Source: Solirubrobacteraceae bacterium
GTDB taxonomy: Bacteria > Actinomycetota > Thermoleophilia > Solirubrobacterales > Solirubrobacteraceae
DNA: 9,341 bases
Assembly: GCA_025935735.1 (NCBI GenBank)
Contig: JAICUS010000205.1
Span: 1-9,341, forward strand
Direction: 5' to 3'
In this document: positions 6,164 to 9,341 of the stretch, piece by piece
Position numbering within the stretch: the first letter of the stretch is position 1
Layout of the letters: the number at the start of each line of letters is the position of its first letter
Made by a program: the position numbers and the translations under genes
The notes under the pieces: model-generated
The model's input: the letters and a program-made list of their open reading frames with translations, nothing else
Database searches by the model: none
Told to the model about the DNA's origin: nothing

Positions 6164-7641
6164 GCTTCATGGGCGCCGGCAAGACGACCGGCGCCCGGGC
6201 GGCCGCGGCGGCGCTGGGCGTGCGCGCGCTGGACACCGACCGCGAGCTCGAGCAGCGGCTCGGCACGACGATCGAGGACTACTTCGCCTCGCACGGCGAG
6301 CGGGCGTTTCGTGAGGCCGAGGAGGATCTGGTCGCCGAGGTGCTGGAGGCGCCGCCCGCGCCGGTCATCTCCCTGGGCGGCGGCTCGATCGGCTCCGCCC
6401 GGGTGCGGGAGCTGCTGGCGAAGCACACCGTTGTCATGCTCGACGTGGACGAGGACACGGCCTGGCGGCGCGCCGGCGGCAAGCGCCGGCCGCTGGCGCG
6501 CGACCGCGAGCGCTTCGCCGCCCTGCACGCCGAGCGCGCGCCGCTGTATGAGTCGCTGGCCGACGCCGTGCTGCTCGACGGCGGCGCGGAGACCGTGCGG
6601 CGCGCCGCGGGCGCGCTGCGCGAGATCCCGGCGGGCGTGAAGGTGCTGTGGGCGGTGGCCGGCACGGCGCAGTACCCCGTCTACGTGGGCGACGTGCTCG
6701 ACGGCCGCTTCTGGCCGCTCGCCGGCCGGCGCTTCGCCGTCACCGACGAGACGGTGGCGCGGCTGCACGCCCTGCCCGGGGCCGAGGCGACGCTTACCAT
6801 GCCGCCGGGCGAGGCGGCCAAGACGCTGGCCACGGCGGAGCGGCTGCTGCGCGCGCTCGCCGCGGCCGGGATGGACCACGACGATCACGTGGCGGCGGTC
6901 GGCGGCGGCGTGGTGGGTGACGTGGCCGGCTTCTGCGCGGCCGTCTACCAGCGCGGCGTGGGCGTCGTGCAGGTCCCGACGACGCTCGTGGCCCAGGTCG
7001 ACTCCGCGTACGGCGGCAAGACCGGCGTCGACCTGCCGGAGGGCAAGAACTACGTCGGCGCCTACCACCAGCCGCGCGCCGTCCTGGCCGACCCGCGCAC
7101 GCTGGCCACGCTGCCGGAGGCCGAGCTGGCCGCCGGCTGGGCCGAGGTCGTCAAGACCGCGCTGATCGCCGGCGGGCCGCTGTGGGCGCGGGTGCGCCGG
7201 GGCGACGCGGCGGTCGACCGCGACCTCGTGCTGGCCTGCGCGCGCACCAAGCTCGCCGTGGTGGCGACCGACGAGCGCGACTCCGGCCGCCGCCAGGTGC
7301 TCAACCTCGGCCACACCGTCGGGCACGCGATCGAGACGGCGACGGGCTACGCGCGCTACCGCCACGGCGAGGCGGTCGGCCTCGGCCTGCTGGCCGCGCT
7401 CACGCTGTCCGGCCAGCCGGAGCTGCGCGGCGAGGTGGCCGAGCTGCTGGCCGCCCGGGGGTTGCCGACGACCCTGGATCGCGCGGTCGACCGCGACGCG
7501 GTGCTCGCCGCAGTCCAGCGCGACAAGAAGCGCCGCGGCGGGCGCGTCGGCTTCGTCATCGTCGAGGCGCCGGGCGACGTGCGCACCGGCGTCCCGGTGG
7601 CCGAGGGCGACGTGCGCGCCGCCCTGGAAGGATTGCGCTGA
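6139..7641 (+). CDS. aroKB: Fused shikimate kinase / 3-dehydroquinate synthase
   Basis: One 500-residue protein carries two shikimate-pathway enzymes. Residues 1 to about 165 are shikimate kinase: P-loop GFMGAGKTT (9-17), shikimate-contacting Asp34, Arg58 and the GGG at 80-82, the lid segment around Arg117 (RRPLA), and Arg133 in ERAPLY. Residues about 168-500 are dehydroquinate synthase, which turns DAHP into 3-dehydroquinate using NAD and a metal. That half shows GGGVVGD (255-261) for NAD, YGGKTG (291-296), and likely zinc ligands Glu336 (WAEVVK), His392 (GHTVGHAIE) and His409 (RHGEA). No stop, frameshift or start-like break separates the halves, so this looks like a genuine fusion, as known in Thermotoga. 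The dehydroquinate synthase half looks complete; the kinase is close to normal length. The GTG start inside the aroC end places the P-loop strand right at the N-terminus. Ribosome site is weak. Confidence 0.95.
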   Translation: METALVFIGFMGAGKTTGARAAAAALGVRALDTDRELEQRLGTTIEDYFASHGERAFREAEEDLVAEVLEAPPAPVISLGGGSIGSARVRELLAKHTVVMLDVDEDTAWRRAGGKRRPLARDRERFAALHAERAPLYESLADAVLLDGGAETVRRAAGALREIPAGVKVLWAVAGTAQYPVYVGDVLDGRFWPLAGRRFAVTDETVARLHALPGAEATLTMPPGEAAKTLATAERLLRALAAAGMDHDDHVAAVGGGVVGDVAGFCAAVYQRGVGVVQVPTTLVAQVDSAYGGKTGVDLPEGKNYVGAYHQPRAVLADPRTLATLPEAELAAGWAEVVKTALIAGGPLWARVRRGDAAVDRDLVLACARTKLAVVATDERDSGRRQVLNLGHTVGHAIETATGYARYRHGEAVGLGLLAALTLSGQPELRGEVAELLAARGLPTTLDRAVDRDAVLAAVQRDKKRRGGRVGFVIVEAPGDVRTGVPVAEGDVRAALEGLR

Positions 7642-7642
7642 C

Positions 7643-8080
7643 TTGAATAACCGGGTGGCGGTCCTGCACGGGGTCAACCTGAACACGCTCGGGCGCCGGC
7701 CGGCCGAGCACTACGGCACGCTCACGCTGCCGGAGCTCGAGCGCGTCGTCGGCCGCTTCGCGCGCGAGCTGTCGCTGGAGGCGATGTTCTTCCAGACCAA
7801 CCACGAGGGCGAGTTCGTCGAGGAGCTGCACAAGGCCCGCGAGTACGCCGACGGGCTCGTGCTCAACCCGGGGGCCTGGACGCACTACGCGTGGGCGCTG
7901 CGCGACGCGCTCGAGGTGGCCGGGCTGCCGGCCGTGGAGGTGCACCTGTCCGACGTCGACGCGCGCGAGCCGTTCCGGCGCGTCTCGGTGCTCCAGGACG
8001 TCGTGCTGGGCCGCGTGTCCGGGCAGGGCGTCGACGGCTACCGAACGGCGCTGGAGCAGCTCAAGGCGGCGCTGGCGTGA
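7643..8080 (+). CDS. aroQ: Type II 3-dehydroquinate dehydratase
   Basis: AroQ converts 3-dehydroquinate to 3-dehydroshikimate, the step after the AroB half of the preceding fusion. The 145-residue length is typical. Key positions appear where the type II family (for example the Mycobacterium enzyme) has them: Asn12, Arg19, Tyr24 (catalytic, in EHYG), Asn75 and His81 (in NPGAWTHYA), His101 (in VEVHLS) and Arg112. Small departures are GVNLN in place of the usual GPNLN, and SDVDARE where SNVHARE-like sequence is common. The start is TTG at 7643, one base after the aroKB stop. It is supported by GGAAGGA at 7626-7632 with a 10-base spacer and by the core beta strand beginning at once. The stop overlaps the next gene (GTGA). 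Confidence 0.93.
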   Translation: MNNRVAVLHGVNLNTLGRRPAEHYGTLTLPELERVVGRFARELSLEAMFFQTNHEGEFVEELHKAREYADGLVLNPGAWTHYAWALRDALEVAGLPAVEVHLSDVDAREPFRRVSVLQDVVLGRVSGQGVDGYRTALEQLKAALA

Positions 8081-9147
8081 GCCGGGCCGAGCGCGTGTCC
8101 AAGCGGCTGGCCGCGCAGGGCCTCGACGCCCTGCTGGTCACCGGCGCGGCGAACCTGCGCTACCTGACCGGGTTCACGGGCTCCAACGGCTACGCGGTCG
8201 TCGGTCCGGGGATCCGCCGCTTCGTCACCGACTTCCGCTACGTCGAGCGGGCGCGCACCGAGGTCCCGGACTTCGACCGCGAGCAGGGGCCGCCGCAGAT
8301 CCTCGGCGCGCTGGCCGAGGGCTGGCCGGACGGGCCGGTGCGGCTCGGCTTCGACGACGAGGACGTGTCGGTGCGCACGCACGGCCGGCTGGCCGAGCTG
8401 CTGCCCGGCCGGGTCGAGCTGGTGGCGGCGAGCGGCGTGGTGGAGGCCGAGCGCGCGGTCAAGGAGCCCGGCGAGCTGGCGCGCATCCGCGCCGCGGCCG
8501 AGCTGGCCGACGACGTCTACGACTGGCTGCTGGAGTGGGGGATCGCCGGCCGCACCGAGCACGAGGTGGCGGTCGCGCTCGAGCACCGGATGCGGCTGCG
8601 CGGCGCGAGCGGCCCGAGCTTCCCGTCGATCGTGGCCTCCGGCGAGCAGGGCGCGCTCCCGCACGCCGAGCCGCGCGACGTGCCGATCCCGCGCGACGTG
8701 CTGGTCACGCTCGACATCGGCGCCCGGCTGGACGGCTACTGCTCGGACTGCACGCGCACCTGGGCGACGGGCGCGGTGGACGACGAGCTGCGCGACGTCT
8801 ACGCGCTCGTCCTGCGCGCCCAGCTCTCCGCGCTGGCCGCGGTGCGGCCCGGCCCCACCGGCCGCGAGGTCGACGCGGTGGCCCGCGACCTGATCGCCGC
8901 GGCCGGCCACGGCGACCGCTTCGGCCACGGGCTCGGCCACGGGGTCGGCCTCGAGGTCCACGAGGCGCCGCGGCTGTCACGCAACGGCGCCGAGGCGCGG
9001 CTGGAGGCCGGCAACGTCGTGACGGTCGAGCCGGGCGTCTATCTGCCGGGCCGCGGCGGCGTGCGGATCGAGGACCTCGTGGCGGTCACCGCCGACGGCT
9101 GCGAGGTCATCTCACGTACGCCGAAAGACCTCCAGATCGTGGCTTAG
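8077..9147 (+). CDS. M24 family metallopeptidase, Xaa-Pro aminopeptidase/dipeptidase type
   Basis: This 356-residue cytoplasmic peptidase has the creatinase-like N-terminal domain (about 1-125, with NLRYLTGFTGSNG at 26-38) and the pita-bread catalytic domain (about 131-356). The five dinuclear-metal ligands are visible: Asp213 (TLDIGA), Asp224 (YCSDCTRT), His288 (HGLGHGVG), Glu318 (VTVEPGVY) and Glu332 (RIEDL). His196 (LPHAEP) and His295 (EVHE) are the usual substrate-site histidines. It should remove an N-terminal residue before proline or split Xaa-Pro dipeptides; PepP versus PepQ cannot be separated by eye. The GTG start overlaps the aroQ stop by 4 bases. The aroQ-pepP pairing is common, with efp usually next. 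Here the next gene is a secreted protein with its own promoter, so the operon seems to end here. No strong terminator follows. Confidence 0.92.
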   Translation: MSRAERVSKRLAAQGLDALLVTGAANLRYLTGFTGSNGYAVVGPGIRRFVTDFRYVERARTEVPDFDREQGPPQILGALAEGWPDGPVRLGFDDEDVSVRTHGRLAELLPGRVELVAASGVVEAERAVKEPGELARIRAAAELADDVYDWLLEWGIAGRTEHEVAVALEHRMRLRGASGPSFPSIVASGEQGALPHAEPRDVPIPRDVLVTLDIGARLDGYCSDCTRTWATGAVDDELRDVYALVLRAQLSALAAVRPGPTGREVDAVARDLIAAAGHGDRFGHGLGHGVGLEVHEAPRLSRNGAEARLEAGNVVTVEPGVYLPGRGGVRIEDLVAVTADGCEVISRTPKDLQIVA

Positions 9148-9170
9148 GGTCCTCACCCCAGGCCCCGCGG

Positions 9171-9199
9171 CTCAAGAGCGCACGGCGGGCGGTCGATAT
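9171..9199 (+). promoter_or_regulatory. Sigma-28-like promoter of the secreted-protein gene
   Basis: CTCAAG (9171-9176), 15 bases, then GTCGATAT (9192-9199). It differs from the pilN copy only at the second base of the -10 box. It ends 8 bases before the ATG at 9208. The segment just before the start (TCGGGGCG) also resembles that before pilN (CTGGGGAC). Neither contains a usable Shine-Dalgarno, so the mRNA is probably leaderless. Confidence 0.65.
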
Positions 9200-9207
9200 T
9201 CGGGGCG

Positions 9208-9341
9208 ATGGAGACCCGATCCCGCACCCGTTATCTGCTGCGCGGCGCCGCCGTCCTGGCCGCGCTCGGCGCGCTGACCGTGCCCGCCACGGCGGGCGCG
9301 GCCGTGAAGGCCCCCGTGATCAAGAAGGTCACGCCCAAGAG
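9208..9341 (+). CDS. Secreted protein, N-terminal part only (possible IPT/TIG start)
   Basis: The first 44 codons of a gene that runs off the right edge. The product begins with an Arg-rich n-region (METRSRTRYLLR) and a hydrophobic core at about 13-25. A probable signal peptidase site lies near residues 29-33 (TAGAAV), so it is likely exported by Sec. The next residues, APVIKKVTPK, look like the first strand of an IPT/TIG immunoglobulin-like domain, which often opens with a P-x-I-xx-V-x-P pattern. That is a guess from ten residues. The ATG is preceded by a promoter-like element shared with pilM and pilN, so it may be a surface protein expressed together with the pili. Confidence 0.7.
   Translation, partial: METRSRTRYLLRGAAVLAALGALTVPATAGAAVKAPVIKKVTPK

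Noticed and set aside
8060..8088. CTCAAG at 8060-8065 followed 15 bases later by GCCGGGCC, a possible fourth copy of the promoter element before the M24 peptidase
   Set aside because: The GATA core of the -10 box is missing, the site lies inside the aroQ coding end, and the candidate box lies after the peptidase start rather than before it.
9147..9158. GGGT/ACCC mini-hairpin after the M24 peptidase stop as a terminator
   Set aside because: A 4-bp stem with no T-rich tail is too weak to support a call.
1..9341. tRNA, rRNA, CRISPR arrays, insertion sequences or phage attachment sites
   Set aside because: I saw no direct-repeat array, tRNA-like fold, transposase motif or flanking duplications. 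Base composition and gene direction are uniform throughout.

Overview
The window is a very GC-rich, tightly packed, single-strand block of eleven genes, all on the + strand. It most likely comes from a high-GC monoderm actinobacterium, and I lean towards Thermoleophilia/Solirubrobacterales. The reasons are base composition, many GTG starts, little or no Shine-Dalgarno before several genes, a type IV pilus (T4P) locus without an outer-membrane secretin gene, and a fused shikimate kinase/dehydroquinate synthase. The lineage is inferred from gene content, not from a marker gene.

Bases 1-4752 are a T4P assembly locus: a type IV pilin, then PilM (cytoplasmic actin-like protein), PilD (prepilin peptidase), PilN and PilO (bitopic inner-membrane partners), and a bitopic protein in the PilP position. 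The ATPases and platform protein (PilB, PilT, PilC) are not here. The pilin is followed by a strong hairpin, and so is the PilP-position gene. pilN, pilO and the pilP-like gene overlap by 4 nt each and form one translational unit.

Bases 4753-4987 are non-coding: the second hairpin, a 10-bp inverted repeat, and the approach to aroC.

Bases 4988-9147 are a shikimate operon: aroC (chorismate synthase), aroKB (shikimate kinase fused to 3-dehydroquinate synthase), aroQ (type II dehydroquinase) and a PepP/PepQ-like M24 peptidase. Their junctions are a 25-nt overlap, a 1-nt gap and a 4-nt overlap. The pil-then-aro order resembles pilMNOPQ-aroKB of proteobacteria. A secreted protein with a possible IPT/TIG start runs off the right edge.

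The most notable signal is a repeated promoter-like element, CTCAAG-N15-G(C/T)CGATA(T/G). It occurs three times with identical spacing, and each copy ends only 7-8 nt before a start codon: pilM, pilN and the right-edge secreted protein. It resembles sigma-28 (FliA/SigD/WhiG) promoters and implies leaderless or near-leaderless transcripts. It moves the starts of pilM and pilN downstream of the longest open frames and suggests that the secreted protein belongs to the same regulon as the pilus genes.
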